From the NCBI RefSeq assembly GCF_011299555.1, contig NZ_CP049857.1, positions 3,286,001 through 3,350,000 on the forward strand: a stretch of 64,000 bases of DNA, written 5' to 3'. The notes beneath the pieces were generated by a model. That model was not told the origin of the DNA. It saw nothing but the letters and a program-made list of their open reading frames with translations, and did no database searches. The translations under genes and the position numbers were made by a program. Below, piece after piece: positions 34,072-43,909 of this stretch; position 1 is the first letter of the stretch, and every line of letters starts with the position of its first letter. Source of the DNA: Dysgonomonas sp. HDW5A. Its GTDB lineage: Bacteria > Bacteroidota > Bacteroidia > Bacteroidales > Dysgonomonadaceae.

Positions 34072-36030
34072 TTATTTATAGCCTGGATTCTGATAAGCCG
34101 CTTTTTCGGCAGCAGGCATCTCCATACCGTCAATCTGACCTTGAGGAATCGGACGTAGGTAATGATATGCTTGAATATCGCGGGTTACTTTCACAGGAGT
34201 ATGATCTCCAACAGCGGTACCGCAAATTTCATAGGTTGCAGCAAGTTCACCCCATTTTTGAGTACGTACCAAATCGTGCCAGCGATAACCTTCGCCATAA
34301 AATTCGCGAGAACGTTCGGCTAAAATGTAGTCAATGGTGATTGTGGCAGGAGTTGCGGCAATCATTGCAGCACTATTGTCCTGAACTTTAGCCTTATTAC
34401 CGTTGTTACTCCAACGCCAGATACCTGCACGTGCACGAAGTACATTAACCAATTCTCTGGCACTTTTTCCACTTACTGTAACTGCACCTTTTACTGCAGC
34501 TTCGGCTGCTACCAGATAAAGTTCGGAGAACTTGGCTACAGGAAAAGGACGAGTGATACTACCGTTCGGTTGTCCGAGTCCGGTTCCATTATCTGTCCGA
34601 TAAGTACCTATTTTCCAAAGATTCGGGTAAGCATATCTGCTGATGCCGCTTGGGGCTATCACAAAGTCCGCTCTTCCCGGTAATATACCTGCACCTACGT
34701 TGCTTTTGTAAACAGAGTTGGAGTAATCGATATTTGTAGCCGGTTCTTCGTCAAGAAAAGAAAGGATAGCATCGCCCGGATATACTTTTATGCCATTAGC
34801 ATTATACAAAAACTCATTTTTTACGCCGCCCTTATCCCAGTTACCGCGGAAAGAAGTGACAAATGTACCATCGTAGCGAGAGTCGTTGGTTTTATCGTTA
34901 AATGTCTTTTTCACGACGTCAATAGTAGGAGCCATACATTTCCATGGACGTCCGTAAGCTTGTGCTGCTTCACGCTGAACGGATCTTATTTTAGTTCCGC
35001 TCCAATCCGTATTAGGTGCACTTTCGAGGAATGTGTAATCCCATGTAACCATCCAGACAGCAAAATTTCCGGGAGATGTACCGGTGTTATAGGAGTGGCT
35101 CGACTCGCCATCGTAATATTCGCTTGACTCGGTATGATCTGCATATAATAACATCTCCTTATTCCGGTCGTTTTGAGCTAAGTTGACATCATAGTATGTT
35201 TGTTGCAAACCAAAAGGTCCCGGATTGTCAATAGCAGTTGTTGCTACATTATATGCTTGCTGATAATACCATTGTGCATCATGTCCATCAAGATCTGTTC
35301 GGGCTGCTTCGGGATAAGTAGGTATATTTTTCGGATTTTCGAGCCACCAGCCATACGTTAGATAAGCTTTTGCCAAGAACAATCGGGCAGCAGTTTTGGT
35401 GATACCTCCGGTAACACGTCCTGCATCCGGCAAATCGTTTATTGCGATTACCAAGTCGGGAAATATTGCTTTGGTATATACTTCGGGCACGGTATTGCGA
35501 GCCGAAAAGCGTGAAGTGGATACATTGAACTTCAGCTCTCCCGAACCTAAATCCAAAGGCACTCCACCAAAAGTTTGTACGAGCATGAAATAATCGAATG
35601 CTCTGAAAAATCGGGCTTCAGCAACTAAGGCTGCCGAAATAGTTTTTACTTCGACTGCGTTTTCGATAATACCATTGGCTGTGTTGATATCTGAATATGC
35701 CCTGTTCCATAGTACATCCGCACGGCTGCTGGAGGGTGTAATTGAGCCTACCCCCGAAAGATCGAGATCTTTGTAGTTGCCATCTGCACCGTGTCCGTAT
35801 GTATATTCGTCGGTTCCGGTTTCGCAAGCGTTAAGCCAATACCCATTTCCATATACGTATCGTAAATTAGCATACAGTGAGGTTACTCCTCCAATAACAC
35901 CTTTTTCGGTTTTGAAATATTCAGGGGTATAAATACCACGTGGGGTTTCTTCCAGAATATCGGAGCATCCTATAAGGAGAGATGCCAAAAGAACTGTTGA
36001 AATATATTTTTTTATATGTATTCGTTTCAT
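34072..36030 (-). CDS. SusD/RagB-family surface glycan-binding lipoprotein
   Basis: A 652-residue SusD-like lipoprotein (lipobox LLIGC, then SDILEETPRGIYTPEYF). It caps the SusC barrel and binds oligosaccharides at the cell surface. Family blocks: the N-terminal DVLWNRAYSDINTANGIIE, the RFFRAFDYFMLVQTFGGVPL tetratricopeptide-like block, and the C-terminal ILAERSREFYGEGYRWHDLVR followed by YHYLRPIPQ. Length is at the long end of the family. Gap to susC is 11 bases. Predicted ligand is glucuronoxylan oligosaccharides, inferred from the enzyme genes of the operon. Confidence 0.95.
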   Translation of the reverse strand: MKRIHIKKYISTVLLASLLIGCSDILEETPRGIYTPEYFKTEKGVIGGVTSLYANLRYVYGNGYWLNACETGTDEYTYGHGADGNYKDLDLSGVGSITPSSSRADVLWNRAYSDINTANGIIENAVEVKTISAALVAEARFFRAFDYFMLVQTFGGVPLDLGSGELKFNVSTSRFSARNTVPEVYTKAIFPDLVIAINDLPDAGRVTGGITKTAARLFLAKAYLTYGWWLENPKNIPTYPEAARTDLDGHDAQWYYQQAYNVATTAIDNPGPFGLQQTYYDVNLAQNDRNKEMLLYADHTESSEYYDGESSHSYNTGTSPGNFAVWMVTWDYTFLESAPNTDWSGTKIRSVQREAAQAYGRPWKCMAPTIDVVKKTFNDKTNDSRYDGTFVTSFRGNWDKGGVKNEFLYNANGIKVYPGDAILSFLDEEPATNIDYSNSVYKSNVGAGILPGRADFVIAPSGISRYAYPNLWKIGTYRTDNGTGLGQPNGSITRPFPVAKFSELYLVAAEAAVKGAVTVSGKSARELVNVLRARAGIWRWSNNGNKAKVQDNSAAMIAATPATITIDYILAERSREFYGEGYRWHDLVRTQKWGELAATYEICGTAVGDHTPVKVTRDIQAYHYLRPIPQGQIDGMEMPAAEKAAYQNPGYK

Positions 36031-36041
36031 GTCGATCTTTT

Positions 36042-39000
36042 TTAGAATGTTACATTTAAGCCTATCAGGTAGTTGCGGGTCGATGGACTATTGGTTCCTA
36101 TAACCAGAAGACGTTTTTTGTATGCAGTAGTAACTGCCTGATTCTCGTCACCAAGAGAGTTGGTTTCAGGATCCATGCCCGACTCATCGTGGTACGGAGA
36201 GAATAGTACAAACGGGTTCTGTATGGTCGTATAAATGTAGAGCTTGTTAACACCAAGGCTTCTGGTTAGTTGTGAGTTGAAATTATAGCCCAGTGTAATA
36301 TTGCGTACTTTCAGGTATGATGCATCGAAGTAACCAAGAGTACTACCGTATTTAGGGTTGTTGCTACTCTCTATACCTCCGGGTTTGGGATATTGGGCGT
36401 CTGTATTTTCGGGAGTCCAATAATCTACTTTGACATTGTTTCTTCGTCCGCTCAACATATTCAGGTATCCTGCTGAAGAATAGATAGAGCTAATCAAAAT
36501 ACCTCCTCTTTGGAAAGCACCTATAACACTTAAATCAAATCCTTTGTAAGCTACACGGGTATTGAAACCTCCTTGAAAATCAGGATTTACATTCATTATT
36601 TGTCTATCGCTGGCATTAATTTGTCTTTTGGGTGAACCATCTTCATTAAACTCACCCGTGTATTTTACTTTAATCATACCCGCATTTCCTCCGGGTTCCA
36701 AAATATCACGATACTTGTCGCCTTCCTGCCAGAGACCTATTTTCTCATAGTCGTATATGACATCAATGGGATGACCAACAAACCACCAGTTACTTTCATC
36801 TCTTGTTTGCCCCGAAGCTAGTGAAACTAGTTTATTGCGGTTGGCATAAAGGTTGACACCAACGTCCCAACTCCAGCCGTTATAATTATCCAATACAGTT
36901 CCGTTGAGTGTAAGCTCAAATCCTTTGTTTTGCGATTTTCCGACATTGGCCATATAACTGCCTACGCCTGCTGTTGAGGGAAGATTTACGCTAAGCAAAA
37001 GATCCTTTGTGTTTTGTATATAATATTCGGCACTACCTGAAATTCGGCCGTTCAGAAAAGAAAAGTCTACACCATAGTTCCATGTTTCAGAATATTCCCA
37101 ACCTAAATTCGGATTTGGAAGTTCCGAAACATAATACCCCACGGTATTGTATTCACCAAAATTGTATGGTCTGGTACTTAAACGTCCAAGAGTTTTGTAG
37201 GACGAAATAGATTCATTGGAGGTTTGTCCATATCCTACTCTTAATTTCAGGTTATCTAACCAAGTAACACCATCCATAAATACTTCTTTTTTGACATTCC
37301 AACCGGCAGATACAGCAGGATAAGTATGCCATTTATTTCCCGGAGCCAATCTTGATGAGGCATCGGATCTAAATGCAACACTTAGCATATAGCGGTCATC
37401 ATAAGAGTACATGGCACGTCCCATCCATGACATCAAGCCACTTCTGTAATAGTCCTGATCGCCCGGTTTAACAGCAATTTCGCCTGTTGCATGTCCCAAA
37501 TTATAGAACTGAAAGGCATCTGAAGGAATACCCTGAGCCGACATCTGCGATTTATTATATTGAGTTTCTTCGGCTGAATACAATGCAACTACATTTAGCG
37601 AATGTTTTTCAGCAAATACCCGGTCATAAGTTACCAGATTTTCGACTGCCCAGTTGGTTGTATGTGTATTAGATACCGATGCGGTTGAAGGTGTTGTGGG
37701 AGTGGCACTGAATACACCTTCTCCTGTATAACTTCCTCCGTTGTTTTGACGATAGTTCAAGCCTAAGTTAAGCCTGTATTTCAAACCCTCCACACCCGGA
37801 ATTTTTACTTCTCCGTAGATGGTATTGTATGATCCGAATGCACGGGTCTGATCGATCCATTTGTCACCAAGCGCATCTATTGTTTCTCTTGAATATACCC
37901 ACTGCTCGTCACTAGCCATTCTTATGGTTCTTCTCCATGTGCCGTCTTCGTTATAAGGATTAGAGATTGGTGTGGCACTTAGGGTATTATACAAGCCTAA
38001 ATTTCCTCCATTGGAGACAGAATAGTTATTATTTGTAATGAATCCGAATTTCAAGTTTTGACCTATTCCCTGATCAAGCGTACCACGCATCGAATAGCGG
38101 GTGAAGTTTTGTTGGGGTAATAACGACTCGTCCCGAAAATAACCAAGGCTGAAATTGTAACTTCCTTGTTCGGTTCCACCTAAAACGCTTAAATCGTGAT
38201 TGGTTACCATACTATTTTCATACATAAGGTCTTGCCAGTCGGTATTCGTATTATTAGATTCGTCTTCTCCGTTTTGAGTAAACATTCCTGCAAACTCACG
38301 AAGTTTAACAAACTCCTCTCCATTCATCATCGGGTATCTGGCAAAAAGAGTTTTCATCCCGACAAATCCATTGTAATTTACCGCTGCTTTTGCTCCCATT
38401 TGCCCCTTATTACTTGTAACCAACAGAACCCCGTTTGCCCCACGTGAACCGTAAATGGCTGTTGCGGAAGCATCTTTCAGGATATCGATACTTTTAATAT
38501 CACTGGGGTTAATGTCGCTCATACTTCCGGCAAATGGAATACCGTCAAGAACAATAAGAGGGTCATTACTGGCACTCAAAGAACGTGTACCACGAATACG
38601 AATCTGCATCGAAGCACCCGGTTTAGATGATGTTTGCGACATATCTACTCCGGCAAGACGACCATATAACGCCGACGAAACATCGGAGGCTGCCATTTCA
38701 CGAATTGCATCTCCTTTTATTGAAGCCACAGATCCTGTTACAGCCTCTTTTCGCTGAGTACCATAACCGATAACTACCACCTGATCAAGTGCCTTTACAT
38801 TTTCTTGTAATACAATATCAATTTTGGTTCTTCCTGTTACATCCACTGTTTGGGAGACATATCCTAAATATGAAAAATCAAGTTTAGCTTTAGAAGAAAC
38901 GTTCAATGTATACTGTCCGTCCAGATCGGTGACAACGCCATTGGAGGTTCCTTTTTCAATCACACTTACACCAATAAGCGGATCGCCTTTGGCATCTTTC

Positions 39001-39101
39001 ACTATTCCTTTTACGGATATATTCTGTGCAAACAGCCACAGGGGAATAAAGAGGAATAAAAGTAAAACCCGAATGGGTTTCGAAACAATAATGTCTTTCA
39101 T
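36042..39101 (-). CDS. SusC/RagA-family TonB-dependent oligosaccharide transporter
   Basis: A 1019-residue outer-membrane transporter. Signal peptide (ends LFAQ), carboxypeptidase-like domain (~25-105, VKGIVKDAKGDPLIGVSV), the SusC signature VVVIGYGTQRKEAVTGSVASI, a plug with IRIRGTRSLSASNDPLIVLDG, and a barrel ending LIGLNVTF. Length is normal. First gene of the xylan operon, transcribed away from an HTCS gene. The 503-bp control region between them contains three GTTACA half-sites and a 93-bp repeat. Imports xylo-oligosaccharides together with SusD; substrate inferred from neighbours. Confidence 0.96.
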   Translation of the reverse strand: MKDIIVSKPIRVLLLFLFIPLWLFAQNISVKGIVKDAKGDPLIGVSVIEKGTSNGVVTDLDGQYTLNVSSKAKLDFSYLGYVSQTVDVTGRTKIDIVLQENVKALDQVVVIGYGTQRKEAVTGSVASIKGDAIREMAASDVSSALYGRLAGVDMSQTSSKPGASMQIRIRGTRSLSASNDPLIVLDGIPFAGSMSDINPSDIKSIDILKDASATAIYGSRGANGVLLVTSNKGQMGAKAAVNYNGFVGMKTLFARYPMMNGEEFVKLREFAGMFTQNGEDESNNTNTDWQDLMYENSMVTNHDLSVLGGTEQGSYNFSLGYFRDESLLPQQNFTRYSMRGTLDQGIGQNLKFGFITNNNYSVSNGGNLGLYNTLSATPISNPYNEDGTWRRTIRMASDEQWVYSRETIDALGDKWIDQTRAFGSYNTIYGEVKIPGVEGLKYRLNLGLNYRQNNGGSYTGEGVFSATPTTPSTASVSNTHTTNWAVENLVTYDRVFAEKHSLNVVALYSAEETQYNKSQMSAQGIPSDAFQFYNLGHATGEIAVKPGDQDYYRSGLMSWMGRAMYSYDDRYMLSVAFRSDASSRLAPGNKWHTYPAVSAGWNVKKEVFMDGVTWLDNLKLRVGYGQTSNESISSYKTLGRLSTRPYNFGEYNTVGYYVSELPNPNLGWEYSETWNYGVDFSFLNGRISGSAEYYIQNTKDLLLSVNLPSTAGVGSYMANVGKSQNKGFELTLNGTVLDNYNGWSWDVGVNLYANRNKLVSLASGQTRDESNWWFVGHPIDVIYDYEKIGLWQEGDKYRDILEPGGNAGMIKVKYTGEFNEDGSPKRQINASDRQIMNVNPDFQGGFNTRVAYKGFDLSVIGAFQRGGILISSIYSSAGYLNMLSGRRNNVKVDYWTPENTDAQYPKPGGIESSNNPKYGSTLGYFDASYLKVRNITLGYNFNSQLTRSLGVNKLYIYTTIQNPFVLFSPYHDESGMDPETNSLGDENQAVTTAYKKRLLVIGTNSPSTRNYLIGLNVTF

Positions 39102-39143
39102 GATGTTGGTAATAAAATTAATAATTGAGAGGTTATTGGGTCA

Positions 39144-39236
39144 TAAGTTCGCAGAACTATTTATTGCTTTGGTAAGCAAAACAGCGATAGGTTGTTATAC
39201 CTTTAAAATATATCATTAAATATTTTCTTTTACTTA
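39144..39236 (-). mobile_element. MITE-like 93-bp element, copy C
   Basis: Exactly 93 bases from TAAGT to ACTTA, in opposite orientation to copies A, B and D. It reads as the reverse complement of copy A with only 7 differences. Between the susC start and the half-site cluster. Confidence 0.8.
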
Positions 39237-39375
39237 TAAGGACATATTTCGGAATGTGTTATGCTATTTTTTACAGAGATTTAGATTTATAAGATTTAAC
39301 ATTTTTTACAACGTTTCGAAATTATGAATAAATATGTTATTGCATCGTCTAAAATGTATCTTATTATGTTGATGC

Positions 39376-39423
39376 TGTAACATGTTTTATGTGCTCGTTA
39401 CATTTTGTTTCGTATGTGTTACA
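39376..39423. promoter_or_regulatory. Three phased GTTACA/TGTAAC half-sites
   Basis: TGTAAC at 39376-39381, GTTACA at 39397-39402 and GTTACA at 39418-39423: exact 21-base spacing, two helical turns, so all would face the same side of the helix. Candidate HTCS operator. Confidence 0.5.
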
Positions 39424-39604
39424 TCTTATTGTTCATGGTATGATAAGTCCTGTTTTTTGAGACTTTAAGCATCTTTTTTTCTTTGATATTTAGAATATTC
39501 ATTTATATTTGAAGCTATACTTTTATACATTCTTAAGAAATCTAATATCCCTCCATCTTTACAGTTTTGATTTATCCTGAAATTGAAAGGTTTATTGTGG
39601 AAAT

Positions 39605-42600
39605 ATGGAAAGAATCAATCTATTACCAATGAAAAAACCGGCAACCTTATTACTCATTTTTCTAATAAGTATTCTATTTAATCAGGGGCTTACTGCCCAG
39701 AACCGTGAATATTATTCTACCGACAATGGATTATCTAACAGTCTTATCAATCAGATTTATCAGGATCGCAGAGGCTTTATCTGGATTGCTACCGAATATG
39801 GTCTGAATAGGTTTGATGGTATTAATTTTACAATCTATAAGCATATTGACGGAGATTCTACTTCGCTTAAACATAACTATGTACGCACTTTATTTGAAGA
39901 CAGTTCAGGTAATTTTTACGTAGGTACTATATTGGGGCTTATGAAGTACGATTGGGCTACAGATTCATTTAAAGATATAAAGATGTATCGTGAAGGTAAG
40001 CTTGTACGTCCTCATGTAATTTCTATTATTGAAACTCATAATGGAGATATTTGGCTGACAACTTCGGGGCAAAGCGTTTTTATATTGAAAAAAGGAACGG
40101 ATGATGTTTTCTCTGACCCCGTATTGACCAAGTCTTTGAGTAGTAATTTTCTGAATTGTATTTTTCAGGATTCCAAGTTCAATATATGGATAGGTTCCGA
40201 AAATGACGGACTCAACTGTTATGATCCCCGAACAAAGAAAACTACTGTATTTAAAGCATCGCATGGTATTAATAGCAACAATATATCGGCTATAAAAGAA
40301 GATATTGAAGGAAATATTTATGTGGGCACGCTTACGCAGGGGATCAGCAAATACAATCCGAAGACACAAACTTTTGATCCTATTTTATATAAGGGGAGCA
40401 CACAGTTGCTTGTCAGCTCGTTAATGATAAATAAGGAGGATCAGCTATATATCGGAACAGACGGGCAGGGCTTGATGATGTACAATCGCGAGAAAAATAT
40501 AATAGAAGATTATGAAGTCAACTCTCCTCCTTTTGATTTTTCTAAAGGTAAGATCCATTCTATCTTACAGGATAAGGATCAGAATTTATGGTTGGGGATT
40601 TTTCAGAAAGGAGTAATTTTTATTCCCGTTTTAGAGAATAAGTTTAATTATTACGGTTACAAGTCATTCAAAAATAATCCTATCGGATCTAGTTGTGTTA
40701 CTGCAATTTATAAAGATAAAGAAGGGATTACATGGATAGGCACCGACAATGATGGTATTTACGGTATAAATAATAATGGGGCAAGGATTGCTCATTTCTA
40801 TCGGACAGCTTCTCCCAATTCGGTTCCTAATATAATACATTCTATTTTCGAAGATTCATCGGGCGATATATGGTTGGGTTCTTATGCAAACGGATTGGCT
40901 AAGTTTAATCAAAAAACAGGATATTGTGACTATATTAAACGTTTTAGCAATGAAAAAGTGTATTGCATAACCGAAGACAAAAATAAGAATCTCCTTATCG
41001 GTACATACGGTTCGGGTTTTTTAGTTTTGGATAAAGAGGGGAACGAACTGAACCATTACGAATCCTCTAAAAATGAAAATGATAGCCTTTCGGTTGATGA
41101 ATTATCAAATGATTGGGTTAATTATATGATTTGCGACCGAGACGGTTTCATCTGGATAGGTCATTATAAAGGAGTTAGTTGTTTTGATCCCTCTAACAAA
41201 ACATTTCTGCCCTATTTGGGTAAGAATAATTTATTGCCAGGTACTGTAGTACTGTCTTTATTGGAGGATAAAGCCGGAAAAATATGGATAGGAACCTCGT
41301 CCGGCTTATATTGTTTTGATAAACAGTCTCAGCAAATGAAATCGTATACTACCAAAAACGGATTGTCAAACGATGTGATATGCGGTATTGCAGAGGACGA
41401 CCAAAATAATATCTGGATAAGTACTTATAATGGGATCAGTAAATTTAATAGTAAGGATAATCGTTTTATCAATTATTATGCAAGCGATGGGTTGCAGGGC
41501 AACGAATTTACACGAGGGGCAGTATTTAATGATAACAGCGGGGAACTATTCTTTGGAGGTATCAATGGAGTGACAAGTTTTAATCCGAAAGAAATAGTGG
41601 AGGAGAAGCGGGAGTTAAATATCTTATTAACGAACTTCTATCTGTTTAATCAGCCGATAAAAAAGGGTGATAAATCGGGAGGTAATGAGATTGTTTCAAC
41701 GTCCGTTTTAGATGCCGATTCATTTACATTATCTTATTCGGATAATACATTCAGCTTTGAGTTTTCGACTCTTGATTTTATTAATCCCGAACGGATATCT
41801 TATCAATATATGATTGAGGGTTTAAACTCAGAGTGGATGAGTACTTCTCCCGGAATCAGCAGAGTAACATACAATAATTTGCCTTCGGGGACTTATACAT
41901 TTAAGGTAAGAGCTTACGATAATGACAATTATTCGCCTGTCAAAACCATTCGTATTATCATTACTCCTCCCTGGTACAAAACCGTTTGGGCGTATGGAGC
42001 GTATGCAATTTTATTTATTTTCTTAGTATATGGAATAGTGGGATATCTTTTTTCGAGGATTCGTTACAAGCAGGAAATGATGGAGAAAGATCATGCTGAA
42101 AGAATCAGTGAAGCTAAATTGCAGTTCTTTATTAATATTTCGCATGAGATCAGAACTCCAATGACATTAATTATTAATCCATTGGAGAAGTTGATTTCGG
42201 AAAATAAGGATGTGGAGAAGCAAAAAGTGTATATGATGATTTATCGAAATTCGCAACGTATACTCCGGTTAATCAATCAATTGATGGATATTCGAAAACT
42301 CGATAAAGGACAGATGCGGCTTAAATGCCGTGAAACGGATATAGTCGGATTTATTGATGACTTAATGCTGACTTTTGAATATCAGGCGAAACGGAGAAAT
42401 ATTGACTTCTCATTTGAACATGAGGATAAGTTGCTGAAAGTATGGATCGATCTGAATAATTTCGATAAAGTGTTGCTGAATATCTTTTCGAATGCTTTTA
42501 AATATACTCCTGAGTACGGAAAGATTACCGTAAAACTGACAACAGGTACAACCACTTCAACCAGAGGTCCGTTGAAAGAGTACTTTGAAATAAGTGTGTC

Positions 42601-43735
42601 GGACACCGGTATTGGGCTTGATAAGGACAAAATAGAAAAAATATTTGAACGATTCTACCAGATAAACAACGATCAGACTAATTCCAATTTTGGTACGGGT
42701 ATAGGTTTGCATCTCTCACGTTTGTTAGTCGAGTTACATCATGGGGTTATATATGCCGAAAACAGAACCGATAAGCATGGAAGTCATTTTGTTATTCGCC
42801 TGCCTTTAGGCTGTGCTCATTTTAATCAGGAAGAACTTCAGATTTTCGATGAAAGTGAATCTTTGATTGAAAATCGTGCAGCAATCAGAACTGAAACAAG
42901 TAATAAATTCGAAGAAGAGTTTGAGGAAGATACAGCCAAAAGGACTAAATCGAGGACAAAATACCGTATTCTGATCGTTGAAGACGAAGACGAAATAAGA
43001 CAATATATGAGAGATGAGCTATCGTCTGAATACCGTATTAAGGAATGTAAGAATGGGAAAGAAGCTCTCGAATACATACTGAAAGAGAAGCCCGATTTAA
43101 TTATCAGCGATGTAATGATGCCCGAAATGGATGGTATTGCCCTTAGTCGAAGAATAAAGCAAAACATCAATATAAATCATATTCCCATTATATTGTTGAC
43201 TGCTAAATCGAAAACCGAGGATAAGCTCGAAGGGTTAGAAATTGGTGCAGATGCCTATCTGGTGAAACCTTTTAATACCGATATTTTAAAGCAAACGATA
43301 AGCAATCTGATTGCAAATAGGGAGCGGTTGAAAAGTAAATTTACAGGTAGTCAGCAACAGGAAGATAAGATAGATAAGATAGAAATGAAGTCTGCCGATG
43401 AAATCTTAATAGAAAAGGTGATGAAGGTTATCAATGCAGACCTTTCCAATCCCGATCTGAATGTGGAAATGCTTGCAAGCAGTGTTGGAATAAGCCGTGT
43501 GCATATGCACCGAAAACTAAAGGAACTAACGAACCAATCGGCTCGTGATTTTATTCGGGGAATAAGGCTTAAGCAGGCGGCTACATTGTTGACAAGTAAA
43601 AAGCTGTCTGTTTCGGAAGTGGCTTATGCTACGGGATTTTCCAACTTATCGCATTTCTCTAATTCATTTAAGGAATTCTATGGAATGTCGCCTTCGGAGT
43701 ATATTAATGCGAATCTTTCGCCGGAGTCTGATTAA
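39605..43735 (+). CDS. Hybrid two-component system (HTCS) regulator, xylan locus
   Basis: A 1376-residue one-protein sensor-regulator. Signal peptide, periplasmic two-bladed-propeller sensor (~14 Reg_prop repeats, ~40-690), Y_Y_Y domain (~700-775), one membrane span (~796-818), histidine kinase with H847 in NISHEIRTP, HATPase with GTGIGLHLS, receiver with D1169 in IISDVMMPEMDG, then an AraC-type helix-turn-helix (~1275-1370, VSEVAYATGFSNLSHFSNSFKEFYG). Transcribed away from susC, the usual place for the regulator that senses the locus's own oligosaccharide. ATG 39629 (MKKPATLLLIF) is a possible alternative start. Likely binds the GTTACA cluster between it and susC. Confidence 0.95.
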   Translation: MERINLLPMKKPATLLLIFLISILFNQGLTAQNREYYSTDNGLSNSLINQIYQDRRGFIWIATEYGLNRFDGINFTIYKHIDGDSTSLKHNYVRTLFEDSSGNFYVGTILGLMKYDWATDSFKDIKMYREGKLVRPHVISIIETHNGDIWLTTSGQSVFILKKGTDDVFSDPVLTKSLSSNFLNCIFQDSKFNIWIGSENDGLNCYDPRTKKTTVFKASHGINSNNISAIKEDIEGNIYVGTLTQGISKYNPKTQTFDPILYKGSTQLLVSSLMINKEDQLYIGTDGQGLMMYNREKNIIEDYEVNSPPFDFSKGKIHSILQDKDQNLWLGIFQKGVIFIPVLENKFNYYGYKSFKNNPIGSSCVTAIYKDKEGITWIGTDNDGIYGINNNGARIAHFYRTASPNSVPNIIHSIFEDSSGDIWLGSYANGLAKFNQKTGYCDYIKRFSNEKVYCITEDKNKNLLIGTYGSGFLVLDKEGNELNHYESSKNENDSLSVDELSNDWVNYMICDRDGFIWIGHYKGVSCFDPSNKTFLPYLGKNNLLPGTVVLSLLEDKAGKIWIGTSSGLYCFDKQSQQMKSYTTKNGLSNDVICGIAEDDQNNIWISTYNGISKFNSKDNRFINYYASDGLQGNEFTRGAVFNDNSGELFFGGINGVTSFNPKEIVEEKRELNILLTNFYLFNQPIKKGDKSGGNEIVSTSVLDADSFTLSYSDNTFSFEFSTLDFINPERISYQYMIEGLNSEWMSTSPGISRVTYNNLPSGTYTFKVRAYDNDNYSPVKTIRIIITPPWYKTVWAYGAYAILFIFLVYGIVGYLFSRIRYKQEMMEKDHAERISEAKLQFFINISHEIRTPMTLIINPLEKLISENKDVEKQKVYMMIYRNSQRILRLINQLMDIRKLDKGQMRLKCRETDIVGFIDDLMLTFEYQAKRRNIDFSFEHEDKLLKVWIDLNNFDKVLLNIFSNAFKYTPEYGKITVKLTTGTTTSTRGPLKEYFEISVSDTGIGLDKDKIEKIFERFYQINNDQTNSNFGTGIGLHLSRLLVELHHGVIYAENRTDKHGSHFVIRLPLGCAHFNQEELQIFDESESLIENRAAIRTETSNKFEEEFEEDTAKRTKSRTKYRILIVEDEDEIRQYMRDELSSEYRIKECKNGKEALEYILKEKPDLIISDVMMPEMDGIALSRRIKQNININHIPIILLTAKSKTEDKLEGLEIGADAYLVKPFNTDILKQTISNLIANRERLKSKFTGSQQQEDKIDKIEMKSADEILIEKVMKVINADLSNPDLNVEMLASSVGISRVHMHRKLKELTNQSARDFIRGIRLKQAATLLTSKKLSVSEVAYATGFSNLSHFSNSFKEFYGMSPSEYINANLSPESD

Positions 43736-43779
43736 TAGATGATAATGTAAATGATGGAACAAATGTTCTATTTTTCATT

Positions 43780-43905
43780 ACGCTCAGTACAAAGCCTTTT
43801 TGATTTAAGCTTGCATTCTAAACGGCTCATCATCCGTCAGGCTTCCGACCTTGTCGATTGTGCGGGGTACTCGCAGGGCGAATGAAAGCGTTAAGAAACA
43901 AAACA
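43780..43905. repeat. Structured dispersed repeat, copy B (rearranged)
   Basis: Starts with ACGCTCAGTACAAAGCCTTT, close to 22687-22710 of copy A in the same orientation, then continues with ATCCGTCAGGCTTCC through GGGCGAATGAAAGCG and TTAAGAAACAAA, which is the reverse complement of the middle of copy A (about 22484-22548). So one part is inverted relative to the other. It reaches to within 5 bases of the second HTCS stop. Confidence 0.7.
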
Positions 43906-43909
43906 TAGA

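Larger units (their letters stand above)
39102..39604. other. Divergent control region between susC and HTCS
   Basis: 503 bases. It holds a 93-bp MITE-like element (39144-39236) and three GTTACA-type half-sites spaced 21 bases apart (39376-39423). I see no good TAnnTTTG promoter for either gene, consistent with activator-dependent promoters. Confidence 0.65.
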
